A DNA stretch of 64,000 nucleotides from Murdochiella massiliensis (GCF_900059565.1 NZ_FIZW01000002.1:806001-870000); one strand, 5' to 3'; shown: positions 1-12,639, counted from the stretch's first letter. The notes: generated from the sequence alone by a model not told the origin. Translations and numbers: made by a program.

Positions 1-374
1 ACCTTATTCCCCTCATCATCTTTAGATGCCACAGAGAAGTTTACTACCTTAAAGGCTTCTCCGTTCTTATTTTCTCTTTCAACTACATCGATCTTTCCTA
101 CAATATTTCCAACGATATTGACAAGATTATCTTTCTCCTCTTGAACATAAGGAAAATCTTTAATCTGCCCCTGTTCTCTTAAATCTTCAATCATGTAATC
201 AAATTCCTCATGCAGTAAATTAACGGTGTCATTGTCCATATAAGCCTCATAGAGCTTATCCAAAGCACTTTCATCGTTGATACCTTTTTCCATGCTGATA
301 ACCGCCTTAACAAAGTCCTTGTGGTTATCACTTACCATATCTTCTATCTGATTTCTAATTGTTTTGTAATCCAT
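1..374 (-). CDS. SSB-like protein of the ICE, 3' part cut off by the window edge
   Basis: The start is ATG at 374 with GAAAGGAGAT just upstream. About 124 codons are visible and the frame stays open to base 1. Residues about 1-90 are acidic and helical in character with no family I recognise. From about residue 92 the pattern NIVGKIDVVERENKNGEAFK followed by VVNFSVASKD resembles the first strands of an OB-fold single-stranded-DNA-binding protein, and also the SSB at 20,654-20,965. I infer an accessory ssDNA-binding protein of conjugation or replication, with an added N-terminal domain. It follows the giant methylase-helicase gene, separated by a hairpin. The missing C-terminus prevents a firm call. 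Confidence 0.6.
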   Translation of the reverse strand, partial: MDYKTIRNQIEDMVSDNHKDFVKAVISMEKGINDESALDKLYEAYMDNDTVNLLHEEFDYMIEDLREQGQIKDFPYVQEEKDNLVNIVGNIVGKIDVVERENKNGEAFKVVNFSVASKDDEGNK

Positions 375-399
375 GTTTTTATCTCCTTTCATGGTAAAA

Positions 400-415
400 G
401 GGAGGTTTCCCTCCC
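400..415 (-). terminator. Hairpin with T-run directly after the methylase-helicase stop codon
   Basis: On the minus strand GGGAGG, a GAAA loop and CCTCCC are followed by TTTT. It starts immediately after the stop codon at 416-418 and ends about 25 bases before the next start codon. The stem is short but GC-rich. It may end or attenuate transcription between the two genes. Confidence 0.55.
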
Positions 416-3400
416 TTATCGTACATATTCCTGTTCTTTTGCAGTTTGTTTTTCTTCTGTTTTACTTTCTTCCTGATAGGCTCTTATCTGTCCTAAGATA
501 GATGGTTTATCACCCGTTTTCTGTGTGGCTTCCTCTTTGGTATGCAAATTATCTTCAACATCATAGGTTGACTCAAAATAATCGCTGTCCTTAAAGTCAT
601 TGTCATATCTGTCAGCAATTCCATCATTATCAAGGTCTTTAGAAAGTGGATCATAGAAGTTACCTTCATCATCAATGTCCAGTCCCAGAGCTGCCTTTAA
701 GTCCTCGGAATCCACATAGACTAAATCTTCAAAAGAGGATAGCTCTATTTCATTTTTCATATTCCTTAGAGCTTCATTTTCTCCCTTGTTTTCATAGTCG
801 AAGCTCTCTGTTTTGATTGGAGTATCATCAATATACTGTGTCCATGTTTTAGCTTCTAAATTAAGCTCATATTGGATGCCGTGTCTTTCGTCAGGTGTAT
901 TGGTATAGGCGATGCCGATGTGCTTTAGATCAGGATATAGAGTATCAAACTCATCATAACTATGATTTTCTTCATACTCTCTGTTGCAGAAGTCAATGAT
1001 GGCTCGTTTTACATCTTCTACAAGGGGATTATCATTTCTCTTTTCTTCCACTTCTCCCATATCAAGGAGCTTATTCAGTTCTGCCAAGCGAAGCACCTTA
1101 TCCTTTAGTTCATCAGCTTTTTCAAAAGGCTTTTGTAATTCCTCTTTTGCATTTTCAAGCTGTTCTTTTGTGCTGAAGAGCTTTTCTTCAAGCCTCTTTA
1201 ATTTCTCAGGCATTTTCTCAAGAGCATTATCAAGCCTTGTAATATTACCGTCCGCACTCGTTCCAAGCTCTCCTGAATGCTTTGCAGCACCGTTTAAGCT
1301 GAAGTTATGTTCATTGGTGAAGAAGTTGTAACTTACCTCTAAATCCATGTTTCTATACTTACCGATAACTTTGCTTTCATTGATTTTTACTTTAGAAATC
1401 GCTTCAAGCAGCTTTTCTCCGGCTAATTTCTTATCAGTAAATTCCTCACCTAAAATGGTAATGGAAGTAAACTTTTCCTCTCCTTCCGCTTTAGGTTCAA
1501 CTTCTGATATATCTTTCTTGACAGCTTCTATGAGTTTTTCCGTTCTTGCTATTTCTTCCGGATAGTTTTTAGCAACCTTATCCTCTAATCTGTAACGGTT
1601 GGACTTGTAGTTTGCTTCAAGCATTTTAAGTTTTGTAACCTCATTATCCAGATCCATTTTTTCCTTGATTTTCGGATCACCTGTAGCAAGGGCTTTAATC
1701 TCTGCATAGTTAAGGGAGCTTTCGTCCACGTCTTCCGCCACTCTTACAGGTGTTTTACTTGTCATAATCTGAGAAATGAACTTCTGTTTATTCTCGATGG
1801 TCTGCCAAAGGTACGCATCAAAGGTATTCTCCGTTACATATCTGTATATGCTGACTTCTTTGTTTTCATTTCCCTGTCTTACAATTCTTCCGGCTCTCTG
1901 CTCAAGGTCGGCAGGACGCCATGGGACATCTAAATCATGAAGTGCAATCAGCTTGTTTTGCACATTCGTTCCGGCTCCCATTTTCTGTGTAGAACCCATC
2001 AAAATACGAATTTCGCCTTTTCTTACCTTTGCAAAGAGTTCATCCTTTTGCTTATCGGAATTTGCTTCATGGATAAAGGCTATTTCTTCTTTCGGTATTC
2101 CCATTGCCACAAGTTTTTCTCTAATATCATCGTAAATATTAAACTCTCCATCTTTTTTTGGAGTTGACATATCGGAGAAAAGAAGCTGTGTGGACTTATT
2201 TTCTTTTGTCTTATCCCAAATGGAAAAGACATTTTTCACGCACACATTGACCTTGCTGTCAGGATTATCCGGAAGCAGTGGATTGATTAAACGCTGATCT
2301 AAGGCGAGTTTCTTGCCGTCATTGGTAATTTTAAGCATATTATCTTCGTCAGGCTCTACTACCCTGTTTCTTACATCATCAGCTCTTTCAGATAAGCTCT
2401 TCAAGATTTCCTTTTGCTCCTCACTTGGCAAAGTTTTAATAACTTCATAGTGTGCTTCAGGCGTTGGAAGATTTAGCATATCTGCTGTCTGAATATCCGC
2501 AACTTCTTTAAACATAGACATTAGTTCAGGAAGGTTATAGAACTTGGAAAATCTTGTCTTTACTCTATACCCTGTACCTTCAGGAGATAATTCAAATGCT
2601 GACTGCGTTTCACCAAAGGTAGAAGCCCAGCTATCAAAATGCTCCAAATTATTCTTTTTAAGGCTTTCATACTGAAGATAACGCTGCATAGTATAAAGCT
2701 CTGTCATCGAGTTACTGACAGGCGTTCCTGTGGCAAAGACAATACCTTTTCCACCTGTCATTTCATCCATGTATCTGCACTTCATAAACATATCGGAGGA
2801 CTTAAAAGCTTCAGACTGTCCAATACCTGCTACATTTCTCATTTTGGTGTAAAGATAGAGATTTTTGTAATTATGTGCCTCGTCAATAAAGAGCTTATCT
2901 ACACCTAATTCTTCAAAGGTAATGACATCGTCTTTTTTAAAATCATCGTTTAACTTTTCAAGCCTTGTTTCCAGCTTCTTTTTTGTTTTTTCAAGCTGCT
3001 TTACCGTAAAATTCTGATTTCTGTCATGCTTATATTCCTCCACATAGTTTATAATTTCATCAATCTGATCTTGGATATGCTTCTCCTGATATTCCTTACT
3101 CATCGGGATCTTTTCAAACTGTGTATGCCCGATTACAACGGCATCATACTCTCCTGTGGCAATTCTTCCGATAAATCTTTTTCTATTTTTCGGCTCAAAG
3201 TCTTTCTTATCTGCAACCATAATGTTAGCTGACGGATATAGCTGCATAAACTCACGACCGATTTGACCTGTTAAGTGATTGGGGACAACAAACAAGGACT
3301 TACTGCACATTCCAAGCCTTTTACTTTCCATCGCAGACGCCACCATTTCAAAGGTCTTACCACTACCTACCACATGGGCAAGCAAGGTATTTCCTCCATA

Positions 3401-6400
3401 AAGGCTTCTTGCTATGGCATTTCTTTGATGAGGTCTTAAATCAATTTCTGTGGTCATTCCCTCAAAAGAAAGGTTGCTTCCGTCATATTCTCTGTTGCGG
3501 ATAGAGTTAAAACGCTCGTTATATATCTTTACAAGACGGTTTCTTCTTTCCTGATCGTTAAATATCCAGTTCTTAAATTCTTCTTTTAGAAGCTCCTGCT
3601 TTTGTCCTGCAAGAAGCGTTTCCTTTTTATTTAATACAGAAGTTTTCGAGCCGTCCGGATTTACAATCTGATCAAATACCTTTGTTTCTTTTAAGTTCAA
3701 TGCATCTTCAATCAGCTTATAGGCATTTACCCTTGAGGTGCCGTAGGTCATCTCTGCAAGGTCATTTCCTCTGTCCCTGCTCTTTCCTTCAACATTCCAT
3801 TCACTTGTCAGATTTGAAAATTTAACCTTAATATCCCATTTGGCATATCCTGGAGTTTTTAACGTTTCAAAAATAAATTTCTCAATATCTTTAATCGGTA
3901 TCCAAGTTGCACCAAGACGAACATTGATTTCACTTGCTTCAAGTTCCTTTGGAAGAACTTTTGTAAGCTCTGCCTTTTGATATTCCAAACGGTTCATCTC
4001 ATAACTTATCAACTCTTTTTCTTTGCCATCTTCCGCATAGCCAAGATGAGGTAACTCTCTTTCGGTTTGTCTTAACTTTGCAAGGTAGCTGTCTACAATA
4101 GCAATCTTATCTCTGATATTTCCGCTTAGATACTCATCCTTTGTTACATAGCCGTACTTATATGAATTACTGCCGTTTGCACAGGCAAAAGGTAGATCTC
4201 CATCTTCAAGGTTAAAAGATAATGGTCTATAAAAGTTTTGCTCTTCTCTGATGTTTAGATAGATTTCCCCTCTAAGTTCTTCTATCAAAGTCGGTCTGTC
4301 TTTATCTGTAAGGCTTCCCATATACTCAAAATCCACATATCCTTTTTCTGATACCGATAAAACAAGAGCTTCAAGAGAAGTGTCTACATGGTCGATAACC
4401 TTCGCCTTTGTGATTGTTCGCTTGGAGAAAATATCTCCCTTTGCTTTGAAGTTTTCTTCTTCGTCAAGGATTTCAATGGAAGAAACAAGCGGGAAGTTGC
4501 TATCCTCTTTTAAGGCTCTGGTATTAGAAAGGTTATTGACATATCCATGCTTCTTAGAAAAGCTGTCATAAATTTCATTTAGTTTTTCCTGAGCTTTCTT
4601 TACTTCATCATCTGAAAAATCTTCTTTCTGTTTGTAAATAACATCCTTTAAGGCAGCATTTAACTCAAGATAGTCCTTAATCTTTTCCTTGTTTTTATCC
4701 GTTACTTCTTTCTTTACAAATAGGGAGTTTTCTCTGTAATAAACATCATCATCAATAATGGTATATGAAAAGTTTTTAACATCATCTGTGGCAGGAATTG
4801 AGGTAATTTCATCATCAAGTAGCTCTATTTCTTCATAATTAGCATTTTTAGAGATTTCTTCGCTTGCTTTTGTCAGTAGCTCCTTTAAGTCTGTGTTTTC
4901 TTTTGGCAGGCAAGCTATTGTATTCCCAAATCTTCCGGATATTTCTTCCATAGAACCAAGCACCTGTTCAGGATGATCAACAAAGTATTTGTTATATAAA
5001 AGCCCGTTTTCATCTTCAGCAAGGTGAATCCAGTCCTCATCCCTTTCTCTGATACTGTCCCTTTTCTTTAGGAAAATAATATCTGAGGTTACTTCTGTTC
5101 CTGCTACGCCCTTAAATGTATCGTTCGGAAGTCTTATCGCTCCTAAAAACTCTGCTCTTGCTGCAAGGTAGCGTCTTACACTTTCGTCCTTTTTATCCAT
5201 CGTTCCGCTTGATGTAATAAAGGCAATAATACCGCCGTTTCTTACTTTATCAATGGACTTGGCAAAGAAATAATCATGGATAAGGAAGTTATTTTTGTTA
5301 TACTCCCTGTCATTTACCTTATATTCTCCAAAGGGTACATTGCCGATAATCGCATCAAAGAAGTTATTGGAGAAGGAAGTTTCTTCAAGCCCCTTAATCT
5401 GTATATCACTTTCAGGGTATAAGAGTTTTCCAATTCGACCGCTTACAGAGTCAAGCTCTACACCATAAAACTTAGACTTATTCATTTCATCAGGGATATT
5501 GCCTATAAAGTTCCCTATTCCCATACTTGGCTCTAAAATGTTCCCCTGTTTAAATCCCATATCCGAAAGCGTCTTATACACTCCGTCAATCACTGTTTTC
5601 GGTGTATAAAAGCTCGTTAAAGTAGATTCTCTTGCAGCTTCATATTCTGCCTGAGATAAGTTCTCTTTTAGAAAGCTCCTCGCTTCTTTCCACTGTCCGC
5701 CTTTTTCTTCATCGAATACATCAGCAAGTCCTCCCCAGCCTACATACCTTGCTAAAACTTCCTGAGCGGTAATATCTAAATCTCTCTCACCTCTTTCAAT
5801 TCGATTTAACATCGAGATTGCTTCAAGGTTATTGTTTAATCTCTCACTTGGAGATAACTTGTCAGGTATCGTTTCTTCTTTAATTTGGAAGTTATGAGCC
5901 TCAGCTTTCTTTATTTCAATTTCTTCAGTTGTCTTTTCAGGACTCTGATATGTCAGATGTTCAAATATCCTCTCAAGGTCGCTTTCAAGACGATAAGGAA
6001 TCACATCGGAGCCTGTTATCATACCGCCAAGATATTCTGTATTGTCCTTAACCGTTACCGTCTTTAGATTATTTCCCATATCATCAAAGCGTGTAATGGT
6101 ATAGTCTTTATCCTTGTATCTGATTTCATCTCCAACGATAAAGTTTGGTCTTTCAAGGCTTACCTGCTCTAATAAGTCCTCATTATCATCAAATGTTACA
6201 ATCGGTATTTGATGATTACCACTTCTTACCGGATCAAGCCATAAGTCATTTCTTCCTGTGATTTCATTTTTAGAAATTTCTCTGACCTTGTACTCTTCAT
6301 GATGAAAGTAGACGGTATCACCTGCTTTAACTGCAAAATCCTCTAAAGGGCTTTCCTCTTTTTCATTGAGCTCTACTTCTTCTCTATCCTTTAGGTAATC

Positions 6401-9133
6401 AAATAAGGTAGCTTGAACTGTGTCAGCCCTTCTAACTTCTTCTGTTTCTTCAGGTGCTTCAAGTTCTTCTTCTACAAAGCTAAGTTCTCCGTTAAAGACA
6501 GACTGAAGCTCCTGCTCATCCATCTGCTTTTTAAGTTCACTGTCTTTAAGCTCTCTAAAGGTCTTTGGGAAATCCTCTAAAATAAGCCTCTGGGCGTTTA
6601 GTTCCTTCAGCTCCTCAAGATTAAAATATCCCCATTCAGGCTCAATCCCAAGAACAAGTCCAAAGGCATCACCGCTTTCTCTGTCATATTCCGTCATATA
6701 CCAAGTCCAATTAGAACGGAAAGGAATGATATATGCAGCATGAACCTCTTTATCCGCTAATGCTACATCCTCCTGTGCGTAAAGCTCCGGCACTCTTTCA
6801 AGCATTTCATAAGTCATTAAGTTTTCAGGATCATCTTTGGAATAATATTGTGGTTCTTCAATCTCTGACTTGTTTTCTGTTTCCTTGTCTTCAAGATAAA
6901 GATTTTTAGAAAACAGCTCGTCGATATGCTTTGCAACACTTGTCCAGGTAAGAAACACATCATTACAATCATTTTTCTGTAATTTAAGTCCTTTAGCATC
7001 GTGCCATTCATCACTTCCCATTGCTCCGGAAACAGCATGGGAATGTCCTCCAATTCCATATTCGTCTTTTAAGAAATTCGCTTTTTCCTGAAGCGTATGA
7101 TTTTCTTTAAAAAAATTGGTGATTCGTTCTTTTCCTCTATCAACGCCACTTCCTCTTGAAAGACTTTCAAGGACTTCATCTTCTGTAATAAAGGACTTTA
7201 CCTTCGGAAGTTCTGTCAAATTGGTGATATATTCCTTTCGTGGCAGCTCAAGTTCCTGTAATTTCTGATAAAGGCTATCTACCTTGTGATAGTGAAACCT
7301 TAGTACATTCCTATTTTCTTTGTATCCTTCTAAAAATCTGTCATATTCTCTGATTGTTTCTTTCAGATACTCAGGATTTTTTAATGCTTCAGATAATCTT
7401 TTTGTTTCTTCCGGAAAGCCCCCGCCTCTTTCAAAAAGTTCAAAATATCCTTGCTCTTTTCCTTCTTCACTTAAATCATGAGATAGATACCATAGAGATT
7501 CTGAAATCCGATCTCTTTCATAATCAAGAGCTTCTAAAAGCTCTACATTTGTAGCAAATTCCCCACTATTAAGAAGTTCATTTATCCTCTTTGCAGCATC
7601 ACTCCAGTTTAAGACGTGCGTATCATCTTCTCTTGCAGAAGTTCCATAGGCTAAATGAATGCCTTTATCCGAATACCAGGAAGATACTTCTCTTTCATCA
7701 ATGTAAAACCCGTTTCCGCCTTTAAAGGTGTCTTTGAGGTATTCTCCCAATTCTTCTACTGTTTTTTCTTTGGAAAACTCAGCAATAACAGGAAGTCTAC
7801 CGCCATCGTGATTTCCTCCGTTAATAAGGACGGTATCTATATCATTCTCAGTTAGCGGAATCGTAAGGCGTATCTGTCCATAGGAGTTTTCTGGTAAAGA
7901 AAAAGAAGCCTTTTCAGCTTCTCTTATCTCTGCCTCAGTATTTTCTTTTAGATTTCCACTACTTCCTTGATGGTCATTTCTTTGAGAGCTGAAATCATCG
8001 CCCCATACTGAGGATTGTTCTCGTCCTCTATCTTCCAAGCTGCCATCAGTTTCGGTTTCTCTGTTCTCATAAATTCTATCGCCTGTTTCTGAATGTCCAT
8101 CAGGTGTCCTGTCAACTTCTTCTCCTTGTATAGATCTACTAACATCTCGAAGTGGCTCTGCTCCTCGCTCTGTGAAAGAAACTCCAGCCTCATCACTGCG
8201 TAGGTCGGATTTGGATACTTCCTTATGAAGTCCGTCTCTTCCTCCAAGCTGTTTAGCGTATTCTCCCTGATTTTCTCTATTATCTCGTCTGTACTCTCCA
8301 TTTCGGAGAACTCGCTCGTTTTCATTTCTTTCCTGATCATCTCGTCGAAGTACATTTTCTTCTACCTCCTCTAATTCTTCTCTAATTTTATTATATCCTG
8401 CTTCTTTACCTCTTAACACTTCTTTTTGAAGCTCAAGTTCTTTGCTTTTTTGAATGGTCGCATCAATAATCTTTCCGCTAATATCCGATACGCTTTCACC
8501 AAGACTCATTAGAGATATGCTGTCAAGTCTTTGAAAATTCTCTCTTAAAAGCTCATAATCTATCGAATAATCTAACTTAAATCTTGACGCTACCGCATAG
8601 CTTACCGAGTCCCTTACAAACTTCGTAAAGGATATTCTATCCTCATCCGCTACTCTAAGTTCATTCATTAAGGTATCTATTTTTTCATCACCATAGAGTC
8701 TGCTTAAAGAAAAGATGTTTTCAAGTGTGCTTTTACTTTCCTCATAGCCCTCGCTTTTAATCATTTCCTTTAACACATCTTGATGATTTTCTTTGTCAAA
8801 CTTCCAAAGATTTACTTCGTTGACATCTCTGTTTCTTGAAACTGTCTGACCTATATCAAAAATATAGTCCACTTTCTTGAATGTGCCATAGTCCTCTAAA
8901 ATGGGGATCCCTTTCTGTCCTCGCATTACTGTTCGATTAAAACGTTCCCTCCAGTAGTCAAACTTGGCACAAGCTATTGCTTCAGGATTTTTATCATAGA
9001 TACTTAATTGACTTCTAAAGTCATATCTTTGATTGTTTCCGACAACCTTTAAGAGCTTCAGATACTCTGCTTCACTATGAAGCACATCTTGTTTTATAAG
9101 CTCCAAAATGTTATGAAAATCATTTATTCGCAT
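416..9133 (-). CDS. Giant ArdC-like / DUF2958-like / adenine methylase / SNF2-type helicase protein of the ICE
   Basis: A 2,905-aa protein; start chosen at ATG 9133 because AAGGAGGTAAAA precedes it (a longer in-frame start has no such site). Residues 1-110 resemble ArdC-like ssDNA-binding N-termini. Residues about 750-830 include WYMTEYD and a DUF2958-like pattern. A class I methylase follows: [13 protein letters not shown] near 1203 (SAM binding) and [10 protein letters not shown] near 1269 in the place of NPPY, typical of N6-adenine methylases. The superfamily 2 helicase part has Walker [10 protein letters not shown] near 1920, DEAH near 2085 and [11 protein letters not shown] near 2410. 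Near residue 2840 lies a calcium-binding-like [14 protein letters not shown] motif. Large ICEs of this type commonly encode such proteins; protection from restriction and DNA processing in the recipient are plausible roles, not shown here. Confidence 0.88.
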   Translation of the reverse strand: MRINDFHNILELIKQDVLHSEAEYLKLLKVVGNNQRYDFRSQLSIYDKNPEAIACAKFDYWRERFNRTVMRGQKGIPILEDYGTFKKVDYIFDIGQTVSRNRDVNEVNLWKFDKENHQDVLKEMIKSEGYEESKSTLENIFSLSRLYGDEKIDTLMNELRVADEDRISFTKFVRDSVSYAVASRFKLDYSIDYELLRENFQRLDSISLMSLGESVSDISGKIIDATIQKSKELELQKEVLRGKEAGYNKIREELEEVEENVLRRDDQERNENERVLRNGEYRRDNRENQGEYAKQLGGRDGLHKEVSKSDLRSDEAGVSFTERGAEPLRDVSRSIQGEEVDRTPDGHSETGDRIYENRETETDGSLEDRGREQSSVWGDDFSSQRNDHQGSSGNLKENTEAEIREAEKASFSLPENSYGQIRLTIPLTENDIDTVLINGGNHDGGRLPVIAEFSKEKTVEELGEYLKDTFKGGNGFYIDEREVSSWYSDKGIHLAYGTSAREDDTHVLNWSDAAKRINELLNSGEFATNVELLEALDYERDRISESLWYLSHDLSEEGKEQGYFELFERGGGFPEETKRLSEALKNPEYLKETIREYDRFLEGYKENRNVLRFHYHKVDSLYQKLQELELPRKEYITNLTELPKVKSFITEDEVLESLSRGSGVDRGKERITNFFKENHTLQEKANFLKDEYGIGGHSHAVSGAMGSDEWHDAKGLKLQKNDCNDVFLTWTSVAKHIDELFSKNLYLEDKETENKSEIEEPQYYSKDDPENLMTYEMLERVPELYAQEDVALADKEVHAAYIIPFRSNWTWYMTEYDRESGDAFGLVLGIEPEWGYFNLEELKELNAQRLILEDFPKTFRELKDSELKKQMDEQELQSVFNGELSFVEEELEAPEETEEVRRADTVQATLFDYLKDREEVELNEKEESPLEDFAVKAGDTVYFHHEEYKVREISKNEITGRNDLWLDPVRSGNHQIPIVTFDDNEDLLEQVSLERPNFIVGDEIRYKDKDYTITRFDDMGNNLKTVTVKDNTEYLGGMITGSDVIPYRLESDLERIFEHLTYQSPEKTTEEIEIKKAEAHNFQIKEETIPDKLSPSERLNNNLEAISMLNRIERGERDLDITAQEVLARYVGWGGLADVFDEEKGGQWKEARSFLKENLSQAEYEAARESTLTSFYTPKTVIDGVYKTLSDMGFKQGNILEPSMGIGNFIGNIPDEMNKSKFYGVELDSVSGRIGKLLYPESDIQIKGLEETSFSNNFFDAIIGNVPFGEYKVNDREYNKNNFLIHDYFFAKSIDKVRNGGIIAFITSSGTMDKKDESVRRYLAARAEFLGAIRLPNDTFKGVAGTEVTSDIIFLKKRDSIRERDEDWIHLAEDENGLLYNKYFVDHPEQVLGSMEEISGRFGNTIACLPKENTDLKELLTKASEEISKNANYEEIELLDDEITSIPATDDVKNFSYTIIDDDVYYRENSLFVKKEVTDKNKEKIKDYLELNAALKDVIYKQKEDFSDDEVKKAQEKLNEIYDSFSKKHGYVNNLSNTRALKEDSNFPLVSSIEILDEEENFKAKGDIFSKRTITKAKVIDHVDTSLEALVLSVSEKGYVDFEYMGSLTDKDRPTLIEELRGEIYLNIREEQNFYRPLSFNLEDGDLPFACANGSNSYKYGYVTKDEYLSGNIRDKIAIVDSYLAKLRQTERELPHLGYAEDGKEKELISYEMNRLEYQKAELTKVLPKELEASEINVRLGATWIPIKDIEKFIFETLKTPGYAKWDIKVKFSNLTSEWNVEGKSRDRGNDLAEMTYGTSRVNAYKLIEDALNLKETKVFDQIVNPDGSKTSVLNKKETLLAGQKQELLKEEFKNWIFNDQERRNRLVKIYNERFNSIRNREYDGSNLSFEGMTTEIDLRPHQRNAIARSLYGGNTLLAHVVGSGKTFEMVASAMESKRLGMCSKSLFVVPNHLTGQIGREFMQLYPSANIMVADKKDFEPKNRKRFIGRIATGEYDAVVIGHTQFEKIPMSKEYQEKHIQDQIDEIINYVEEYKHDRNQNFTVKQLEKTKKKLETRLEKLNDDFKKDDVITFEELGVDKLFIDEAHNYKNLYLYTKMRNVAGIGQSEAFKSSDMFMKCRYMDEMTGGKGIVFATGTPVSNSMTELYTMQRYLQYESLKKNNLEHFDSWASTFGETQSAFELSPEGTGYRVKTRFSKFYNLPELMSMFKEVADIQTADMLNLPTPEAHYEVIKTLPSEEQKEILKSLSERADDVRNRVVEPDEDNMLKITNDGKKLALDQRLINPLLPDNPDSKVNVCVKNVFSIWDKTKENKSTQLLFSDMSTPKKDGEFNIYDDIREKLVAMGIPKEEIAFIHEANSDKQKDELFAKVRKGEIRILMGSTQKMGAGTNVQNKLIALHDLDVPWRPADLEQRAGRIVRQGNENKEVSIYRYVTENTFDAYLWQTIENKQKFISQIMTSKTPVRVAEDVDESSLNYAEIKALATGDPKIKEKMDLDNEVTKLKMLEANYKSNRYRLEDKVAKNYPEEIARTEKLIEAVKKDISEVEPKAEGEEKFTSITILGEEFTDKKLAGEKLLEAISKVKINESKVIGKYRNMDLEVSYNFFTNEHNFSLNGAAKHSGELGTSADGNITRLDNALEKMPEKLKRLEEKLFSTKEQLENAKEELQKPFEKADELKDKVLRLAELNKLLDMGEVEEKRNDNPLVEDVKRAIIDFCNREYEENHSYDEFDTLYPDLKHIGIAYTNTPDERHGIQYELNLEAKTWTQYIDDTPIKTESFDYENKGENEALRNMKNEIELSSFEDLVYVDSEDLKAALGLDIDDEGNFYDPLSKDLDNDGIADRYDNDFKDSDYFESTYDVEDNLHTKEEATQKTGDKPSILGQIRAYQEESKTEEKQTAKEQEYVR

Positions 9134-9158
9134 TTTTACCTCCTTCGTTTTTCCAAAC

Positions 9159-9190
9159 AAAAAAGGCGGTTAGATTTTACTCTAATCACC
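9159..9190 (-). terminator. Hairpin with T6 tract upstream of the methylase-helicase gene
   Basis: On the minus strand GGTGATTAGA (9190-9181) pairs with TCTAACCGCC (9174-9165), with one mismatch and one G-U pair, followed by six T. It lies between the AlbA_2 gene stop (9219) and the next start (9133). Its loop-flanking sequence AGAGTAAAATCT is the same as in the hairpin at 12573-12602. Confidence 0.55.
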
Positions 9191-9218
9191 TTTTAATTCT
9201 GTGTATTGCAACTTACCA

Positions 9219-10751
9219 CTACTTCATAATTACCCACTGACCTAATTTCGTTGAGCCTTCATATCGAATAAGTCCTGCTTTCCTCATTTTATTTAAATGA
9301 TAACGTACACCATCAACAGTCAGGTTTAGTTTTTCTGCCATTTCTTTCGCACTTATGTGAGGATTTTCAGCTATTATCTTAATAATCTCTTCCTGTTTCA
9401 TAGTAGTTTTAGTAGTAGTTTTCATGGTAGTTTTTTCATCATTACTACCATTAAACTCTTTCAAAAATTCTTTATTCACACCCATAACTGCGTTGGTATA
9501 GTTATCTTCTTCATTATCCGGATAAAACTTAAGCTCAGGAGAACCATTTTCTAATAGTGCATCCTTTGCACGCCTTATACCCGAACCGTAAGACTCTATC
9601 AAATTAAGTGAAAAGAACATATCTTTAAGTTCTTTGTTAAGATATTGCCTTCGATCAAAAGTTCTATCCCTGTTAAGAGCCTCAATGGTTACAGGAGGGA
9701 GCGGTCTATTATGATTCACAAAAGAAATTCTGTCCTTGTAAATGTATATCCCAACATATTCAGGCGTATCGTATTCCTTATGCAAAATGGCATTTGTAGC
9801 AAGTTCCTCAAATGCTGTAAGAGGATAGTTATAGACAATCTTATGCTCGATTTTATCCGCTTCCCTTATGGTATATGAAGCCATAATATTATCTTCAAAA
9901 TATTTGCTGACTTGCTTTGCCTGTATCCAAACCGGACCATCAAATTTCTTTGATTCCATTTTATCAGTTCCATCAATTTCTCTTATGATTTCAACATGGG
10001 CATTTGGAATAAATTTATTTGGTGTATCTGCAAACATCAGCACAGCAAAATTTTTAGCTCTATAACCGCCATACTCACTTTCACTGACAAGCCCCATACT
10101 CTTTGCCATATCCAGCTTAGACATTTCTCTAATATCTTTTTTTGCTCCTGTTTGAAGCAAATATTCTTTCATATATTCATAGCTTAAATCATCTATGGTA
10201 GCTGTATCGTTCAAGTTTGAGCTAAAAGAAAAGTTTGCAAACTTCTTCAAAAGTTCAAATTCTTCGGTTGGATTTGGAAGCCTTGAATCTCTACCGACTC
10301 TAATATATCTTCCTGCCTTTAATCGAATATCTTTATCTTTTTCTGCCCTTTCACTTGTTTGAAACGGACCGTTACTACCACTTTCTACCGCAACTACGAT
10401 ATAGTATTCATCATCAATTTGATCCGTAATAATGTGATAGTTGATTTTAGGATGAATATTGGCAAGGAGCGATTTAAGTTCATTTTCTATTCCCTCTAAT
10501 TTTGCTTCCTTTATCCCTTCAATCGGTCTTTTAGGAATTGCTTTTTCTCCCGTTTCTTTATCATCGACTTCTTCAATACCAACAAACAACAAGCCTATCT
10601 CATTGTTCATATAGTTATTGGCAAAGGCACAAGCAGTTTTTAGAATTTTATCTTTAAAATTTGCCGACTTTTTATATTCGATAAAACTGCTTTCTATGTT
10701 TTGATTTTCAAGAATGTTATGAGCCATTCTTTTTATATCTAAAAGCTGCAT
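9219..10751 (-). CDS. AlbA_2-domain ATP-binding protein with C-terminal winged helix
   Basis: A 510-aa protein. ATG 10751 is chosen because GAGGAGGTATT precedes it; a start 27 codons upstream would overlap the promoter. Residues about 1-150 form an AlbA_2 (Schlafen-like) domain. Residues about 310-345 (EELATNAILHKE followed by a GIYIYKDRI strand) fit the divergent GHKL ATPase fold that usually follows it. Residues about 455-505 form a helix-turn-helix (HISAKEMAEKLNLTVDGVRY). A Thr/Lys-rich linker, KTTMKTTTKTTMK, links the last two parts and is encoded by a small triplet-like repeat. Proteins with this layout are usually called transcriptional regulators or putative DNA-binding proteins; the target is unknown. 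Its own promoter lies just upstream. Confidence 0.8.
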   Translation of the reverse strand: MQLLDIKRMAHNILENQNIESSFIEYKKSANFKDKILKTACAFANNYMNNEIGLLFVGIEEVDDKETGEKAIPKRPIEGIKEAKLEGIENELKSLLANIHPKINYHIITDQIDDEYYIVVAVESGSNGPFQTSERAEKDKDIRLKAGRYIRVGRDSRLPNPTEEFELLKKFANFSFSSNLNDTATIDDLSYEYMKEYLLQTGAKKDIREMSKLDMAKSMGLVSESEYGGYRAKNFAVLMFADTPNKFIPNAHVEIIREIDGTDKMESKKFDGPVWIQAKQVSKYFEDNIMASYTIREADKIEHKIVYNYPLTAFEELATNAILHKEYDTPEYVGIYIYKDRISFVNHNRPLPPVTIEALNRDRTFDRRQYLNKELKDMFFSLNLIESYGSGIRRAKDALLENGSPELKFYPDNEEDNYTNAVMGVNKEFLKEFNGSNDEKTTMKTTTKTTMKQEEIIKIIAENPHISAKEMAEKLNLTVDGVRYHLNKMRKAGLIRYEGSTKLGQWVIMK

Positions 10752-10784
10752 AATACCTCCTCTTTTCAAAATTTTTATCTGTAT

Positions 10785-10822
10785 ATTATACCATTTCCAG
10801 AGGATTTTCTCCACTCTGAAAT
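10785..10822 (-). promoter_or_regulatory. Extended -10 promoter with imperfect inverted repeat, upstream of the AlbA_2 gene
   Basis: On the minus strand TGGTATAAT provides an extended -10 (TATAAT at 10785-10790), about 34 bases before the start codon. No good -35 box is seen. TTTCCAGAG and CTCTGAAA (about 10795-10822) form an imperfect inverted repeat where the -35 would lie, a plausible operator for autoregulation. The operator role is inferred. Confidence 0.5.
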
Positions 10823-10832
10823 CAGCAGGCAC

Positions 10833-12545
10833 TTACTTGCGATATTTCAAAACCGCCTCCTGTATCTCGCTTTCAATATCTTTCAGGAATTTTTCTTTGG
10901 AAGATTTCCCTTTGGCAATATCCGCTAATTCCATTTCCCACTTTGCAGTTGTTTTCGCTGACTTAAAGGTATCGGATACTATTGTTACAAGGCTGATCCC
11001 TTTATGTGTTGCAATCAAATTTTTCTTATCTCTTTCGACAAAACCCTTATAGATTAAGTTTTCAATAATTCCTGCCCTTGTTGCGGGTGTTCCAAGTCCC
11101 TTTCTTTCCACTTCTACACCTTTTTCTAAGGCTTCATTTCCTGCAATCTCCATAGACTTTAGAAGCGTATCTTCAGTAAAGTGCTTGGGAGGTTGAGTAA
11201 ATTTTTCTTTAATCTCTTTATTTTCAATACTTAAAACATTACCAATACTTACATCAGGAAGCTCTATGAACTCATTCTTCCTGGACTTGTATTCTTTAAG
11301 GTATTTGCTAAAGCCCTCGTCTCTAATTACCCTTCCTGAACTTGTAAATTCAAATCCGTCAAATTCAGCTACAATCTTCGTTGTGTTTTCCACTAATGGA
11401 TAACCTACACTTGCGTGAAGCTTATTAGAAATAAGCCTATATACCTTCGCTTCACTATCAGGGATACTCGATAAATCTTCACTTAACGAGCTTACTGTCG
11501 GAATAATAGCGTGATGGTCTGTAACCTTTTTAGAGTTAAATACCGTCTTGATACGCTCTGTATCAAAATCATTTTTTCCTAAAATGTTATTGACCGTACT
11601 TACAATCATATCTTCCGTTAAGCATCTGCTGTCTGTTCTTGGATAGGTAATTAGTTTCTTTTCATATAGGCTTTGAGCATAATCAAGCGTCTGCTTTGCT
11701 GAATATCCAAAATATTTATTACACTCTCTTTGAAGTGTTGTCAGGTCAAAGGGTAAATCCGGCTTTGTAATCTTTTCTTTTTGAATGACATCAGTTATTT
11801 CAATATTATCGCCTATTAAATTAATAAGCTGCTCTGCGGTTATTTCATCACCAATTTTGTCTGTCGATAATGTAAAGCCGTTCATAGAAAGCTCTACGGT
11901 GTAGTATTTTTCTTTCTTAAAATTACTTATTTCTTCATCTCTTTTTACAATCATGTAAAGTGTTGGGGTTTGCACTCTCCCGACACTGTAATTTTGCTTA
12001 TACAGGCAAGAATAGAGCCTACTGATATTCATTCCGACAAGCCAGTCTGCAATAGCTCTTGCCTGTGCCGATTCAAAGAGCTTATCGTAATCTTCACCAT
12101 TCTTTAGATTGGAAAATCCCTCTTTGATAGCACTATCTTCCATTGACGAAATCCAAAGACGCTGCATTTTCTTTTTGCATTTAGCTTCGTTATATACCAG
12201 TCTAAAAATACTTTCTCCTTCTCTTCCCGCATCGCACGCATTGATAACTGTATCAATCTCCTTATCACTCATCAGTTTTTTAAGGATATTGAACTGCTTT
12301 TTTGTAGCCTTTGCCACTTCAAATTTGTACTGCTTCGGAATAATCGGTAAATCCGATATATTCCACTTAGCGTATTTTCCATCATAAGCGTCCGGATTTG
12401 CCATCTGAATTAGATGACCTACGCACCAAGATACCTTATATCCATTTCCCTCATAGTATCCATCTTTCTTTTTTGTAGCTCCTATTACCTTTGCAATTGA
12501 TATAGCTACACTCGGTTTTTCCGCTAACACAAGTATATGTTCCAT
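10833..12545 (-). CDS. topB: DNA topoisomerase III (type IA) of the ICE
   Basis: A 570-aa type IA topoisomerase. Start ATG 12545 has GGAGGAAAAATATAC upstream and yields the canonical N-terminus MEHILVLAEKPSVA; in-frame codons further upstream lack a ribosome site. The TOPRIM domain shows EKPSVA (Glu 9) and NACDAGREGE near 100. The active-site tyrosine is in LITYPRTDSRCL near 298. Also seen are GRVQTPTL near 220 and KGLGTPATRA near 480. It is shorter than E. coli TopB (653 aa), as is usual for ICE copies, which lack the long C-terminal extension. It probably resolves intermediates during element replication or transfer. It belongs to the transfer gene block, between the CD1107-like and AlbA_2 genes. 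Confidence 0.95.
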   Translation of the reverse strand: MEHILVLAEKPSVAISIAKVIGATKKKDGYYEGNGYKVSWCVGHLIQMANPDAYDGKYAKWNISDLPIIPKQYKFEVAKATKKQFNILKKLMSDKEIDTVINACDAGREGESIFRLVYNEAKCKKKMQRLWISSMEDSAIKEGFSNLKNGEDYDKLFESAQARAIADWLVGMNISRLYSCLYKQNYSVGRVQTPTLYMIVKRDEEISNFKKEKYYTVELSMNGFTLSTDKIGDEITAEQLINLIGDNIEITDVIQKEKITKPDLPFDLTTLQRECNKYFGYSAKQTLDYAQSLYEKKLITYPRTDSRCLTEDMIVSTVNNILGKNDFDTERIKTVFNSKKVTDHHAIIPTVSSLSEDLSSIPDSEAKVYRLISNKLHASVGYPLVENTTKIVAEFDGFEFTSSGRVIRDEGFSKYLKEYKSRKNEFIELPDVSIGNVLSIENKEIKEKFTQPPKHFTEDTLLKSMEIAGNEALEKGVEVERKGLGTPATRAGIIENLIYKGFVERDKKNLIATHKGISLVTIVSDTFKSAKTTAKWEMELADIAKGKSSKEKFLKDIESEIQEAVLKYRK

Positions 12546-12572
12546 GTATATTTTTCCTCCTGCTTTCATTGT

Positions 12573-12602
12573 AAAAGGGCGAAAGATTTTACTCTCTCGC
12601 CC
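12573..12602 (-). terminator. Hairpin with T-run upstream of topB
   Basis: On the minus strand GGGCGAGAGA (12602-12593) pairs with TCTTTCGCCC (12586-12577), with one G-U pair, followed by TTTT. It lies 38 bases after the CD1107-like stop and about 28 bases before topB. The loop-proximal AGAGTAAAATCT is shared with the hairpin at 9159-9190. Confidence 0.6.
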
Positions 12603-12639
12603 TGCGTTTGCACCCATAACAATATATTTTAAGATGCAT